From assembly GCF_001653715.1 (NCBI RefSeq), contig NZ_LWHQ01000023.1, forward strand, positions 1 to 44,951: a stretch of 44,951 nt of DNA, written 5' to 3'. Source of the DNA: Methylobacterium platani (GTDB taxonomy: Bacteria > Pseudomonadota > Alphaproteobacteria > Rhizobiales > Beijerinckiaceae). The notes beneath the pieces were generated by a model that was not told the origin of the DNA, searched no databases, and saw only the letters and a list, made by a program, of their open reading frames with translations. A program made the position numbers and the translations under genes. This document shows positions 26,383 to 36,554 of this stretch, piece by piece (the stretch's first letter is position 1; the number at the start of each line of letters is the position of its first letter).

Positions 26383-27224
26383 AGCGGATCGCCCATATCT
26401 CGGACCTGCATTTCGGCCGCACCGACCCGGCGGTGGTCGAGAGCCTGGTGGCGGAGCTCACCCGCGACCGCCCGGACCTCATCATCATCTCGGGCGACTT
26501 CACCATGCGCGCCCGCACCCGGGAATACCTGGAGGCGAAGGCCTTCCTCGACCGGCTGCCGCATCCCTGGATCGCCGTGCCGGGCAACCACGACATCTCG
26601 CCGTTCCGGCTCTGGCAGCGCTTCTTCCATCCGTTCCGGCGCTACCGCCGCTACGTCGCCCCGGAGACCGAGCCGGTGTTCCAGGACGACGAGATCGCGG
26701 TGATCTGCCTCAACACCGTCCGGACCTGGGCGCCGGAGACCGACTGGTCGCAGGGCAAGATCACCCACGCGCAGATCCGGCGCACCGAGGCCAGGCTCGA
26801 CGCCCTGCCGCCGGGGCTGTTCCGGATCGTCGTCGGGCACCACCCGTTCATGCCGCCGCCCTGGGACGAGGAGGCGCGCCTGGTCGGGCATGCCGACGAG
26901 GCGCTCGACGCCTTCCGGCGCCACGGTGTCGGCCTGACGCTCGCCGGCCACCTCCACCGCGGCTACGCCCGCTTCGCCGAGCCGACGCCGGACGGCCCCA
27001 AGGCCGAGATCGACCGGCCGGAGGCCAAGGCGAGCGCCCGGCGCCTGCTCGCGGTCCAGGCCGGCTCCGCCACCTCGACGCGGCTGCGCGGCAACGAGCC
27101 CAACGCCTACAACCGGATCACGGTCGCGGACGGTGTCGCCACCGTGCAGGTGCGGCTGTGGACCGGCACGGATTGGTGCGACGCCGCCGAATCGGGCGCG
27201 GCGCGCTGCGCGGCGAAGGAGTGA
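26379..27224 (+). CDS. Metallophosphoesterase
   Basis: A 281-residue calcineurin-like phosphoesterase. All five metal-binding blocks are present in order: HISDLHFG (about 6-13), IISGDFT, VPGNHD, VVGHHPF and LAGHLHRGY. The start is GTG at 26379, overlapping the lipid-kinase stop. Similar proteins are LpxH-like or cAMP-phosphodiesterase-like, and many have unknown substrates. The coupling to a diacylglycerol-kinase-like gene hints at a phospholipid or lipid-phosphate substrate, which is inference. It is convergent with the RidA gene, with only a 4-base gap. Confidence 0.88.
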   Translation: MKRIAHISDLHFGRTDPAVVESLVAELTRDRPDLIIISGDFTMRARTREYLEAKAFLDRLPHPWIAVPGNHDISPFRLWQRFFHPFRRYRRYVAPETEPVFQDDEIAVICLNTVRTWAPETDWSQGKITHAQIRRTEARLDALPPGLFRIVVGHHPFMPPPWDEEARLVGHADEALDAFRRHGVGLTLAGHLHRGYARFAEPTPDGPKAEIDRPEAKASARRLLAVQAGSATSTRLRGNEPNAYNRITVADGVATVQVRLWTGTDWCDAAESGAARCAAKE

Positions 27225-27228
27225 TACC

Positions 27229-27627
27229 CTAGATCGTCGAGATCCTGCCGGCCGTCACCGCCGTCACCTCGATCTCGACCTTCATCTCCGGCCGCAGCAA
27301 CCCGGCGGCCACCACCAGGGTCGCGGCCGGGCGGATCTCCCGCAGCACCCGGCCGCAGACCGTCAGCACGGCCTCGGCGTCGGCCCGGTCGACAATATAG
27401 TAGGTCGCCCGCACCACGTGCTCCAGCGACGAGCCCGCCTCGTCGAGCACGCCCGCGATGGTGCGCCAGCACGCCTCGGTTTGGGCCCCGGCCTCCGCCG
27501 GCATCGTCATCGCGGCATAATCGTAGCCGGTGGTGCCGGCCACGAAGACGAAGCCGTTCTGCACCACCGCGCGGGAATAGCCGTAGTCGCGCTCGAAGCT
27601 CGAGCCGCCGTCGATCAGCCGCCTCAT
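27229..27627 (-). CDS. RidA family protein
   Basis: A 132-residue YjgF/YER057c/UK114-type protein. Members hydrolyse reactive enamine/imine intermediates released by PLP enzymes such as threonine deaminase. Visible are VFVAGTTGYDY, the VVRATYYIVDRAD segment, the conserved Arg in REIRPAATLVVAAGL, and the terminal KVEIEVTAV. The ATG at 27627 has GGGAGG 9 bases upstream. An earlier ATG at 27663 would add 12 basic residues. A threonine deaminase gene is present about 5 kb away but in another operon. It follows the cupin gene closely, so the two are likely co-transcribed. Confidence 0.88.
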   Translation of the reverse strand: MRRLIDGGSSFERDYGYSRAVVQNGFVFVAGTTGYDYAAMTMPAEAGAQTEACWRTIAGVLDEAGSSLEHVVRATYYIVDRADAEAVLTVCGRVLREIRPAATLVVAAGLLRPEMKVEIEVTAVTAGRISTI

Positions 27628-27669
27628 CTCCCCTGCCCTCCCGATTCGTCGCCGGGAGAGCATGGCGGT

Positions 27670-28137
27670 TCAGCCGGCCTCGCTCCAGCCCCCGAAGCCG
27701 GCGAGCGGCTCCTGGTCGTAGGCCTCCATCAGCGCCCGCATCGCGCCCTCGTCGCGCAGGCGGTCCTCCGCAGCGAGGGCCGCCAGCCCCTCGAAGAAGC
27801 CCTCGCGACGCAGCGCCGGGGTGAAGGTCAGGGTGAAGCGAACGGGTTCGTCGCCGCGATTGGCGAAGGCATGGGCCTCGCCGGGGCGCACCAGCACGAA
27901 GTCGCCGGCCCCGGCGGTGACGTCACGGTCGTTCAACCGGATGGTGAGCGTCCCGTCATGCACCTCGAACGCCTCGGTGAGCCGGGCGTGTCGGTGCATC
28001 CCGGCCCCGGGCGAGCGCGCCGCCAGGGTGACGGCGTAGATGCCGATCGCGTCGCCGGTGGCGTCGCTGCGGGCGAGGTAGCGCACCCGCATCCCACCGA
28101 TCGTGACGCCGGTGCCGGGCTCGGGAGACGTGTCCAT
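27670..28137 (-). CDS. Cupin domain protein
   Basis: A 155-residue single-domain cupin. Motif 1 is seen as MHRHARLTEAFEVHDGTLTI, with His-x-His and a later Glu as metal ligands, and motif 2 as VRPGEAHAFANRG. The start at 28137 has a GAGGAG ribosome site. Function is unknown: cupins of this type are enzymes or small-molecule-binding proteins. It lies just upstream of RidA on the same strand, so a role in handling a reactive metabolite is possible but unproven. Confidence 0.82.
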   Translation of the reverse strand: MDTSPEPGTGVTIGGMRVRYLARSDATGDAIGIYAVTLAARSPGAGMHRHARLTEAFEVHDGTLTIRLNDRDVTAGAGDFVLVRPGEAHAFANRGDEPVRFTLTFTPALRREGFFEGLAALAAEDRLRDEGAMRALMEAYDQEPLAGFGGWSEAG

Positions 28138-28179
28138 GGCGGGGCTCCTCGCTGGCGGCCTGCCCGGGACAACGCGGTT

Positions 28180-28647
28180 TCAGGGCTTGAGGATGCGGAC
28201 CAGGGTGATCATCGCACCGATGATGGCCACGGTCTGCAGGCCGACCGCGCCGACGACCCACTTGATGACGTCGGTCTTCGCGTCGGCGACCTGTGACTTG
28301 ATCTCGGATCGGAGCGTCGCATCCATCGTCCGGATGTCGTTGGCCACGACCTTGATCTCGGCACGCAGGTTGGTATCGACTTCCTTGATCTCAGCGCGCA
28401 GGCTGGTCTCGACGTCCTTGATCTCGGACCGCAAATTGGTCTCGACGGTCTTGAGGTTGGTCTCGACAGTCTTGATGTCGGCCCGCAGAGCCGTCTCCGA
28501 CGCCTTCACGTCGGCCTTGGTCGCGAGATCACCCTGCACAGCCTCGGAGATCGCCTCGGCGAAGCCTTCGGCCTGATCGGGCGACAATTTCGCCTTGTCC
28601 CGCAAGGTACGGGCGAGCTTCAGGGTGTCGAAGGCGACGGCGGTCAT
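28180..28647 (-). CDS. DUF1640/CCDC90-type coiled-coil membrane protein
   Basis: A 155-residue protein. The N terminus (AFDTLKLARTLRDKAKLSPDQAEGFAEAI) matches the DUF1640 family, which is related to mitochondrial CCDC90 proteins. A long coiled coil follows, built from an 11-residue repeat (KTVETNLRSEI, KDVETSLRAEI, KEVDTNLRAEI), and a single C-terminal membrane helix (VVGAVGLQTVAIIGAMITLV) anchors it. The start at ATG 28647 is preferred, but ATG 28656 and 28692 are in frame and no ribosome site is clear. Function in bacteria is unknown. Such genes are often found as toxin-like or phage-linked orphans, but nothing of that kind is near. Confidence 0.78.
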   Translation of the reverse strand: MTAVAFDTLKLARTLRDKAKLSPDQAEGFAEAISEAVQGDLATKADVKASETALRADIKTVETNLKTVETNLRSEIKDVETSLRAEIKEVDTNLRAEIKVVANDIRTMDATLRSEIKSQVADAKTDVIKWVVGAVGLQTVAIIGAMITLVRILKP

Positions 28648-28725
28648 GCGGGGCATCCGGGCACGTGACCGTGCCACGATCGAAGCTAGCACCTCGACCG
28701 TTTCGCCGCCATCCTACCCCAACGT

Positions 28726-28758
28726 AAAAAGCCCCGCCCGGATCGCTCCGGGCGGGGC
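28726..28758 (-). terminator. Rho-independent terminator of katA
   Basis: On the minus strand GCCCCGCCCGG-AGCGAT-CCGGGCGGGGC forms a perfect 11-base stem with a 6-base loop, followed at once by TTTTT. It lies 33 bases after the catalase stop. This is a textbook intrinsic terminator. Confidence 0.92.
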
Positions 28759-28790
28759 TCATCAGCGCTCAGACCCTTGCGGCTTCGGCC

Positions 28791-30380
28791 TTACTCGGCC
28801 GCGACCTTGTGGGCCTGCGAGCCGTCGGTATAGGTCTCGGCCTTCAGGCGCTGGCCCGGGGCGGCGCGGCCCGGGAGCGGCGGCAGGGCCTTGGCCTTCT
28901 CGAGGTCGATGCCGGCGCCTTCCGCGACGCGGCGGCCGTAATCCTCGTCGGCGTGCCAGAAGTGCCAGACCATCCGGAGCTGGATCGCCTCGGGGCACTC
29001 CTTCATGTCGGCGACGAGGTTGGCGATCAGGTCCTCGCGCTCCCAATCCTCGAAGGAGCGGTAGCGCACGCCGGCCTGGGCGTAGTCGTCCTCGGTGCGG
29101 CTGGCCTGGTAGCGGCCGAGCTTGCCCTCGACCGGCTGGTGGTACTCCTTCGCGGGCTTGGGCGCCTCGCGCAGGCCCTGGGCCAGGGTGCTGGGCTCGT
29201 AGTTGATGTGCTTGTTCTCGCCGACGCCGTCGACGTAGAACGTCATCTGGCCGTCGCGCTGGTTGGTCGCGGTCTTCACGCCCGGAGCCGGCGCGTTGAT
29301 CGGCAGTTGCAGGTAGTTCGGGCCGACGCGGTAGCGCTGGGTGTCCGAGTAGGACAGGGTGCGCCCCTGGAGCATCTTGTCGTCCGAGAAGTCGATCCCG
29401 TCGACCAGCACGCCGGTGCCGAAGGCCGACTGCTCGACATCGGCGAAGAAGTTGTCCGGCACCCGGTCGAGCACCATGCGGCCGCAGGGCAGCAGCGGGA
29501 ACTGGTCCACCGGCCAGAGCTTGGTGTCGTCGAGCGGATCGAACGACAGGTGGTCGTTCGGGCCGTCCGGCATGATCTGCACCGCGAACTCCCACTCGGG
29601 GAAGTTGCCGGCGGCGATGTTGTCGTAGAGGTCCTTGGTCGCGTGACCGACGTCACGGCCCTGGATCTCCGCGGCCTGGGCCGAGGTCAGGTTGCGGACG
29701 CCCTGCTTCGGGGTCCAGTGGAACTTGCAGAGGTGGGCCACGCCCTGGTCGTTGACCAGCTTGTAGGTGTTGACGCCCGAGCCTTCCATCTCGCGGTAGT
29801 TCGCCGGGATGCCCCAGGGCGACTTCAGGTGGGTCACCATGTGGATCGACTCGGGGTGCGCCGCCACGAAGTCGAAGAAGCGCCAGGCCTCCTGGCGGTT
29901 GGTCACCGGGTCGGGCTTGAAGGCGTGGATCATGTCCGGGAACTTGATCGCGTCCCGGATGAAGAAGACCTTCAGGTTGTTGCCGACAAGGTCCCAGTTG
30001 CCGTCGACGGTCTTGAACTTCACCGCGAAGCCGCGCGGGTCGCGGGCGGTCTCCGGGCTCTCCTTGGCGCCGGCCACGGTCGAGAAGCGCACGAACATCG
30101 GCGTCTTCACGCCGGTCTCGTTGAGGACGCGGGCGCGGGTGTACTTGGAAGCCGGCTCGCCGCCGATCGTGCCGTAGGCCTCGAAATAGCCGTGGGCGCC
30201 GGCGCCGCGGGCATGGACCACGCGCTCGGGAATCCGCTCACGGTCGAAATGGGTGATCTTCTCGATGAACTGGTAGTTCTCGAGGGTCGCCGGGCCACGC
30301 TCGCCGACCGTGCGCATGCTCTGATTGTCGCGGACCGGATGGCCCTGGCGGGTCGTCAGGATCGGGCGTTGGTCGCTCAT
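28791..30380 (-). CDS. katA: Monofunctional heme catalase
   Basis: A 529-residue catalase of the small-subunit clade. It decomposes hydrogen peroxide to water and oxygen in the cytoplasm. Active-site His is H56 ([17 protein letters not shown]). The distal Asn block is seen in [20 protein letters not shown], and the proximal heme-tyrosine block reads [17 protein letters not shown]. The ATG at 30380 has an AGAGGAGA site. The gene is divergent from oxyR, and a promoter (TTGTTT - 17 bases - CATAGG) directly abuts an OxyR-type operator. It ends in a strong terminator. Peroxide induction through OxyR is the expected control. Confidence 0.96.
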   Translation of the reverse strand: MSDQRPILTTRQGHPVRDNQSMRTVGERGPATLENYQFIEKITHFDRERIPERVVHARGAGAHGYFEAYGTIGGEPASKYTRARVLNETGVKTPMFVRFSTVAGAKESPETARDPRGFAVKFKTVDGNWDLVGNNLKVFFIRDAIKFPDMIHAFKPDPVTNRQEAWRFFDFVAAHPESIHMVTHLKSPWGIPANYREMEGSGVNTYKLVNDQGVAHLCKFHWTPKQGVRNLTSAQAAEIQGRDVGHATKDLYDNIAAGNFPEWEFAVQIMPDGPNDHLSFDPLDDTKLWPVDQFPLLPCGRMVLDRVPDNFFADVEQSAFGTGVLVDGIDFSDDKMLQGRTLSYSDTQRYRVGPNYLQLPINAPAPGVKTATNQRDGQMTFYVDGVGENKHINYEPSTLAQGLREAPKPAKEYHQPVEGKLGRYQASRTEDDYAQAGVRYRSFEDWEREDLIANLVADMKECPEAIQLRMVWHFWHADEDYGRRVAEGAGIDLEKAKALPPLPGRAAPGQRLKAETYTDGSQAHKVAAE

Positions 30381-30505
30381 GGAATCTCCTCTGGCGTGCA
30401 GGCACAGGGTGCCCGGCCGGGACGGCCGGGGACTCCGCGCGAGGGACCGCTCACATGGGGTCGGCCGGTGCGAAGCCCAACACCCTGGAACTGGTCTCGC
30501 TCCAA

Positions 30506-30534
30506 CCTATGACCCCGGCGTGACGCGAAAACAA
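30506..30534 (-). promoter_or_regulatory. Candidate katA promoter
   Basis: On the minus strand TTGTTT (30534-30529) and CATAGG (30511-30506) are separated by 17 bases. The -35 directly adjoins the OxyR-like operator, the arrangement used for activation by contact with RNA polymerase. The predicted leader of the katA message would be about 120 bases. Confidence 0.5.
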
Positions 30535-30571
30535 ATGCATCGTTGCGAAGCACGTGATAGACGCAGCCTAT
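30535..30571. promoter_or_regulatory. OxyR operator between katA and oxyR
   Basis: The site reads ATgc-N7-CgAa-N7-ATAG-N7-CTAT, the four-element, 7-base-spaced OxyR pattern. The oxyR-proximal half (ATAG-ACGCAGC-CTAT, 30557-30571) is perfect. The distal half is degenerate. It covers the first bases of the oxyR start codon region and borders the katA -35, so it can serve both activation of katA and autorepression of oxyR. Confidence 0.65.
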
Positions 30572-31538
30572 GAATGTCTCCGGCCTGTCCCTGCGGGATC
30601 TCGAATACGTCGTGGCGGTCGCCGAGGAGGGCCATTTCGGCCGCGCCGCCGAGCGCTGCGCCGTGAGCCAGCCGACCCTGAGCGTGCAGGTGCGCAAGCT
30701 GGAGGAGTCCCTCGGCCTCGTCCTGTTCGAGCGCTCGAACCGCCGGGTGCTCCTGACCCCGAGCGGCCAGGCGGTGGTGCGCCAGGCCCGCGCGGTGCTG
30801 GCGGAGGCGCGGGCGCTGCTGCTGCTCGCCCGCGAGGGCGCCGGCAGCGGCGGCCTGCACGGGCGCCTGGTGCTGGCGGCGATCCAGACGCTCGGTCCCT
30901 ACCTGTTCCCCCGGGTGCTTCGCGGCCTGCGGCAGGCCTTCCCGCACCTCGCCCTGTCGCTGAGCGAGGGGCGGACGGCGGAGATCCTCGATTCCCTGCG
31001 CGAGGGCCGGGCCGATGCGGCGCTGATCTCGCTGCCGATCCCCGATTCGGGGCTGACCGTGGCGCCGCTGTTCGACGAGCCGTTCCTGCTCGCCTGCCCG
31101 GCGGAGCACGCCTTCGCGAGCGGCGCCGCGCCGCGTCCCGGCGATCTCGCCGGCCCCGACCTGCTGCTCCTCGACGAGGGCAACTGCCTGCGCGATCAGG
31201 CGGTGGCGGCCTGCGGCGCCGGTCCGGCGAGCGGCCGCCACGCCACCAGCCTCGAGACCCTGCGCTCGATGGTGGCGGCGGGCGCCGGCTACACCCTGCT
31301 CCCGGCGCTCGCCGCCCCGAGCGGGCCCGACCCGACCGGGCTCACCGTCTGCCGGCGCTTCGAGGCCGAGAGCCCGAGCCGCACCATCGCGCTCGCCTGG
31401 CGCGCCAGCGACCCGCGGGCCGAGGGGCTGGCCGGGCTCGCGGGGTTCTTCCGCCAGCATGCGCCGCACGCAACGCTGCCCCGCGGGCAACCGGGCGAGG
31501 CCGCTCCCCGCCGCGACACCGGCCCGATTCCCGTATAG
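30570..31538 (+). CDS. oxyR: Hydrogen-peroxide-inducible regulator OxyR (LysR family)
   Basis: A 322-residue LysR-type regulator with the OxyR start LSLRDLEYVVAVAEEGHFGRAAERC and helix-turn-helix SQPTLSVQVRKLEESLG. The redox pair is C206 (EGNCLRDQ) and C215 (AACG), nine residues apart like C199/C208 of E. coli OxyR. The C terminus is about 15 residues longer than usual and Pro/Arg-rich. No ribosome site precedes the ATG, which overlaps the operator, so the message may be leaderless or poorly translated. It is divergent from catalase, its expected target. Confidence 0.93.
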   Translation: MNVSGLSLRDLEYVVAVAEEGHFGRAAERCAVSQPTLSVQVRKLEESLGLVLFERSNRRVLLTPSGQAVVRQARAVLAEARALLLLAREGAGSGGLHGRLVLAAIQTLGPYLFPRVLRGLRQAFPHLALSLSEGRTAEILDSLREGRADAALISLPIPDSGLTVAPLFDEPFLLACPAEHAFASGAAPRPGDLAGPDLLLLDEGNCLRDQAVAACGAGPASGRHATSLETLRSMVAAGAGYTLLPALAAPSGPDPTGLTVCRRFEAESPSRTIALAWRASDPRAEGLAGLAGFFRQHAPHATLPRGQPGEAAPRRDTGPIPV

Positions 31539-31574
31539 CGACGGGCGCTCCCTCCCTCCCCGATTCTGGACGCC

Positions 31575-32651
31575 ATGCACCCGGCCTCGACGGATCCGTG
31601 CCGCTCCGCTCCCCGCGCGGCAGCCCTGTGGGCCGGCCTCGTCGCGGCCTCCGGCGCGCTGGCGGGCCTGTTCCACCTCGCCGGCTTCCCGGCCGCCCTG
31701 CTGCTCGGGCCGATGCTCGCCGCCATCGCGTTCGGGGTGCGCGGCGCGTCGATCCGGGTGCCGAAGCTCGGCTTCCAGGCCTCGCAGGCGCTGATCGGCT
31801 GCCTCGTCGCCCACGCGGTCAACGCTTCGATCGCCGCGACCTTGATGGAGGACGGGCTCCTGATCCTGGCGGTGGTCGGCGTCACGGTGGTGGCCGCCTC
31901 GCTCACCGGCTGGATCCTGACCCGCATCCGCCTCCTGCCCGGCACCGCCGCGGCCTGGGGCTCCTCGCCGGGCGGCGCCTCGGCCATGGTGGCGATGGCG
32001 GAGGAGTTCGGCGCCGATCCGCGCCTCGTCGCCTTCATGCAGTACGTCCGCGTCGCCTGCGTGGCGCTCACCGCCTCGGTGGTCGCCCGCTTCCTCGTCG
32101 GCGATGCCGGCGGCGCGGTGCCCGGCTCCGACATGGAGGCGGGCCCGCTCGCGGTCCTCGCCACCCTGGCGGTCGCCGCGATCGGCGCGTGGCTCGGCCT
32201 GCGCCTGCGCATCCCCGCCGGCGCCCTGATCGGCCCGCTCGCGATCGGGGCGTTCCTGCACGCCACCGGTCTCGCCGCCATGGCGCTGCCGTCCTGGCTG
32301 CTGGCGCTGGCCTATGCGGGCATCGGCTGGACGGTGGGCCTGCGCTTCACCCCCGCCACCGTGCGGGCGACCCTGTTCGCCCTGCCGGGCGTGCTGGTGG
32401 CGACCTTCGGGCTGATCGGGCTGTGCGGCCTGTGGGCCTGGGGCCTGACCTTCTGGCTGCCGATCGACTTCCTGACCGCCTACCTGGCGACGAGCCCGGG
32501 CGGCCTCGATTCGGTGGCGATCATCGCGGTCGGCACCCACTCGGACGTGTCCTTCGTCCTGGCGGTGCAGACCCTGCGGCTCCTCGTCGTCATCGTCACC
32601 GGCCCGCTGGTGGCGAAGTGGATTTCCCGCAGTGCCGGCGCGGGCCGCTGA
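31575..32651 (+). CDS. AbrB-family membrane protein (COG3180)
   Basis: A 358-residue inner-membrane protein with about ten hydrophobic segments in two similar halves. Each half has a helix pair around a Gly-rich stretch (LLLGPMLAAIAFG; ALIGPLAIGAFL), the inverted-repeat layout of the PF05145 family. Family names such as ammonia monooxygenase or AbrB regulator are historical misnomers. The function is unknown, probably transport. Gly/Ser-rich loops WGSSPGGASAMVAMAEE and YLATSPGGLDSVAIIAVG in each half may form the substrate path. It follows oxyR by 36 bases, so a shared message is possible. Confidence 0.85.
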   Translation: MHPASTDPCRSAPRAAALWAGLVAASGALAGLFHLAGFPAALLLGPMLAAIAFGVRGASIRVPKLGFQASQALIGCLVAHAVNASIAATLMEDGLLILAVVGVTVVAASLTGWILTRIRLLPGTAAAWGSSPGGASAMVAMAEEFGADPRLVAFMQYVRVACVALTASVVARFLVGDAGGAVPGSDMEAGPLAVLATLAVAAIGAWLGLRLRIPAGALIGPLAIGAFLHATGLAAMALPSWLLALAYAGIGWTVGLRFTPATVRATLFALPGVLVATFGLIGLCGLWAWGLTFWLPIDFLTAYLATSPGGLDSVAIIAVGTHSDVSFVLAVQTLRLLVVIVTGPLVAKWISRSAGAGR

Positions 32652-32702
32652 AGCGGATCTGCATCGGTCAAGCTCGCATCTCGCAGGGAAAGCCGCTATG
32701 GG

Positions 32703-34334
<1,632 letters not shown>

Positions 34335-34379
34335 GGTGATTTCCCCCTCGGCTCGCCCGAGGAAGGATAGAGCGCGTCT

Positions 34380-34403
34380 CCCCTCTCCCACTCGGGAGAG
34401 GGG
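34380..34403. repeat. Dispersed hairpin repeat, second copy
   Basis: CCCCTCTCCC-ACTC-GGGAGAGGGG is a perfect 10-base stem with a 4-base loop. It matches the right end of the element at 13972-13995 except in the loop. It sits between ilvA and lgt. Confidence 0.65.
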
Positions 34404-34500
34404 ATCCCGCGCCACTCCGGTCTCGCCCCACGCTCGACACGCTCGCGCGGCACGATCGCCGCCTTGACGCCGCCCCGCCACCGGTTCACCTCATCGCCCG

Positions 34501-35403
34501 ATGCCTCCGCTCCTCGCCCTGCCCTTCCCCGCCATCGACCCCGTCGCGGTCGCGATCGGGCCCCTGCAGATCAAGTGGTACGCCCTCGCCTACATCGTCG
34601 GGCTCGTGGGCGGCTGGTTCTACGCCAAGCGCCTCGTCTCGGCGCCGGGGCTGTGGGGCGCGGTGCGGCGGCCGACGCCGCTCGACATCGACGACCTGAT
34701 CGTCTGGGTCGCGCTCGGCGTCGTGCTCGGCGGGCGCATCGGCTACGTGCTGTTCTACAACCTCGCCGCCTATCTCGCGCACCCGGCCGAGATCCTGGCG
34801 ATCTGGCGCGGCGGCATGTCGTTCCACGGCGGCTTCCTCGGGGCGGTGCTGGCGCTGGTGCTGTTCGCCCGCCGCCGCGGCCTGAACTGGTACGCGATGC
34901 TCGACCTCGCCGCCGTGGTGGTGCCGATCGGGCTGTTCTTCGGGCGGCTGGCCAACTTCGTGAACGGCGAATTGTGGGGCCGGCCGGCGCCGGACTTCGC
35001 CTACGCCATCGTGTTCCCGAACGGCGGGCCGCTGCCGCGCCATCCGAGCCAGCTCTACGAGGCCTTCGCCGAGGGGCTGGTGCTGTTCCTGGTCATGGCG
35101 ATCGCGGTGCGGCGCTTCGGCTTCCGCCGGCCCGGCCTGCTCGGCGGGATCTTCGTCGTCGGCTACGCCGTCGCCCGCACCACCTGCGAGTTCTTCCGCG
35201 AGCCCGACCCGCAGCTCGGCTTCCTGTTCGGGACCCATGTCGGCGCGCTCGGCGGCGGCATCACCATGGGGATGCTGCTCTGCGTGCCGATGCTGCTGAT
35301 CGGCGCGGTCTTCATCGTGCGGGCCCTGCGCGGCGACACCCGGCCCCGCGCCCGGCTCGCCGGCGAGGCCGCGGCCGAGTCCACGGAAGCGACCTCGGCG
35401 TGA
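34501..35403 (+). CDS. lgt: Prolipoprotein diacylglyceryl transferase
   Basis: A 300-residue inner-membrane enzyme that moves diacylglycerol from phosphatidylglycerol onto the lipobox cysteine of prolipoproteins. The conserved blocks are present: [26 protein letters not shown], the signature [14 protein letters not shown], and HPSQLYEAF. There are about seven membrane segments, with a soluble Arg/Glu-rich tail. It overlaps the next gene by four bases (GTGA) and is the first of a three-gene operon conserved in alphaproteobacteria. Confidence 0.95.
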   Translation: MPPLLALPFPAIDPVAVAIGPLQIKWYALAYIVGLVGGWFYAKRLVSAPGLWGAVRRPTPLDIDDLIVWVALGVVLGGRIGYVLFYNLAAYLAHPAEILAIWRGGMSFHGGFLGAVLALVLFARRRGLNWYAMLDLAAVVVPIGLFFGRLANFVNGELWGRPAPDFAYAIVFPNGGPLPRHPSQLYEAFAEGLVLFLVMAIAVRRFGFRRPGLLGGIFVVGYAVARTTCEFFREPDPQLGFLFGTHVGALGGGITMGMLLCVPMLLIGAVFIVRALRGDTRPRARLAGEAAAESTEATSA

Positions 35404-36488
35404 CCGGGACGCCGCTCCTCGGCGAGTTGCGCCGCCTGATCGCGGTCGAGGGGCCGATCACCATCGAGCGCTACATGGCGCTCTGCCTCGGCCACCCGGT
35501 CCACGGCTATTACCGCACCCGCGATCCCCTGGGCGCGGCCGGCGACTTCACCACCGCGCCGGAGATCAGCCAGATCTTCGGCGAGCTTCTCGGACTCTGG
35601 ACCGCCGAGGTCTGGCACGGGCTCGGGCGCCCGGCCGGGTTCCGCCTCGTCGAGCTCGGCCCCGGCCGCGGCACCCTGATGGCGGACGCGCTGCGGGCCC
35701 TGCGGGCGGCCGCGCCCGACTGCCTGGCGGCCGCCGACCTCCACCTCGTCGAGACGAGCCCGACCTTGCGCGCGGCGCAGGGCCGGGCGCTCGCGACCGC
35801 CGCGCCGACCTGGCACGACGCGATCGACACCCTGCCGGACGGCCCGGCGATCGTACTCGCCAACGAGTTCTTCGACGCCCTGCCGGTGCGCCAGTACCAG
35901 CGTACCGGGCGCGGCTGGTGCGAGCGCCGGGTCGGCCTCAAGGACGGTGTCGGCCTCGACGGCGACGTCCTCGCCTTCGGGCTGAGCCCGGACCCGACGC
36001 CGGAGATCACGGCGGAGGGCGCGGCCGGCGCGATCCTGACCCTGCCGGCGGTCGGCCTCGACCTCGTCCGCCAGCTCGCCGGACGGCTCGCCCGCGAGGG
36101 CGGCGCCTTGCTCGCCATCGATTACGGCGACCTCTACGGCGGCACCGCCGACACGCTCCAGGCGGTGACCCGCCACCGCTTCGCCGATCCCCTCGAGGCC
36201 CCGGGCGAGACCGACCTCACCGCCCAGGTCGACTTCGCGGCGCTGGCGCGGGCCGCCGCGGGTGCCGGCGCCGTGGTGCACGGGCCGGTGACGCAGGCGG
36301 ATTTCCTCCTGGCCCTCGGCCTCGCGCAGCGTGCCGAGCGCCTGGCCGCGCGGGCGAACCCGGTCCAGGCCGCCGCCGTCAAGGCCGGCGCCGACCGCCT
36401 GGTCGACCGCTCGACCCGCGGCATGGGACACCTGTTCAAGGTGATGGGCCTGACCGGTCCCGGCCGGCCGGGCCTGCCGGGATTCTAA
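35400..36488 (+). CDS. Class I SAM methyltransferase, MidA/NDUFAF7 family
   Basis: A 362-residue protein beginning at GTG 35400, coupled to lgt. Family features are the N-terminal [42 protein letters not shown] motif [30 protein letters not shown] and LLAIDYGD. Mitochondrial homologues methylate an arginine of complex I subunit NDUFS2 during assembly. The bacterial role is likely similar, but that is an inference from the family. The stable lgt neighbourhood is common in this group. Confidence 0.9.
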   Translation: MTGTPLLGELRRLIAVEGPITIERYMALCLGHPVHGYYRTRDPLGAAGDFTTAPEISQIFGELLGLWTAEVWHGLGRPAGFRLVELGPGRGTLMADALRALRAAAPDCLAAADLHLVETSPTLRAAQGRALATAAPTWHDAIDTLPDGPAIVLANEFFDALPVRQYQRTGRGWCERRVGLKDGVGLDGDVLAFGLSPDPTPEITAEGAAGAILTLPAVGLDLVRQLAGRLAREGGALLAIDYGDLYGGTADTLQAVTRHRFADPLEAPGETDLTAQVDFAALARAAAGAGAVVHGPVTQADFLLALGLAQRAERLAARANPVQAAAVKAGADRLVDRSTRGMGHLFKVMGLTGPGRPGLPGF

Positions 36489-36554
36489 GGGGCCCGGTTT
36501 CGCCACGATCTCCCGGCGATCCTGCGGGACGCCTTGCCGCAGGACGACCCCGCG

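Noticed and set aside
28340..28500. Tandem repeats resembling a CRISPR or satellite array
   Set aside because: The repeats are 33 bases, imperfect, without spacers, and encode the hendecad coiled coil of the DUF1640 protein.
31575..32651. Calling the membrane protein an ammonia monooxygenase or AbrB regulator
   Set aside because: Those family names are historical. The protein is a polytopic membrane protein with no oxygenase or DNA-binding features.
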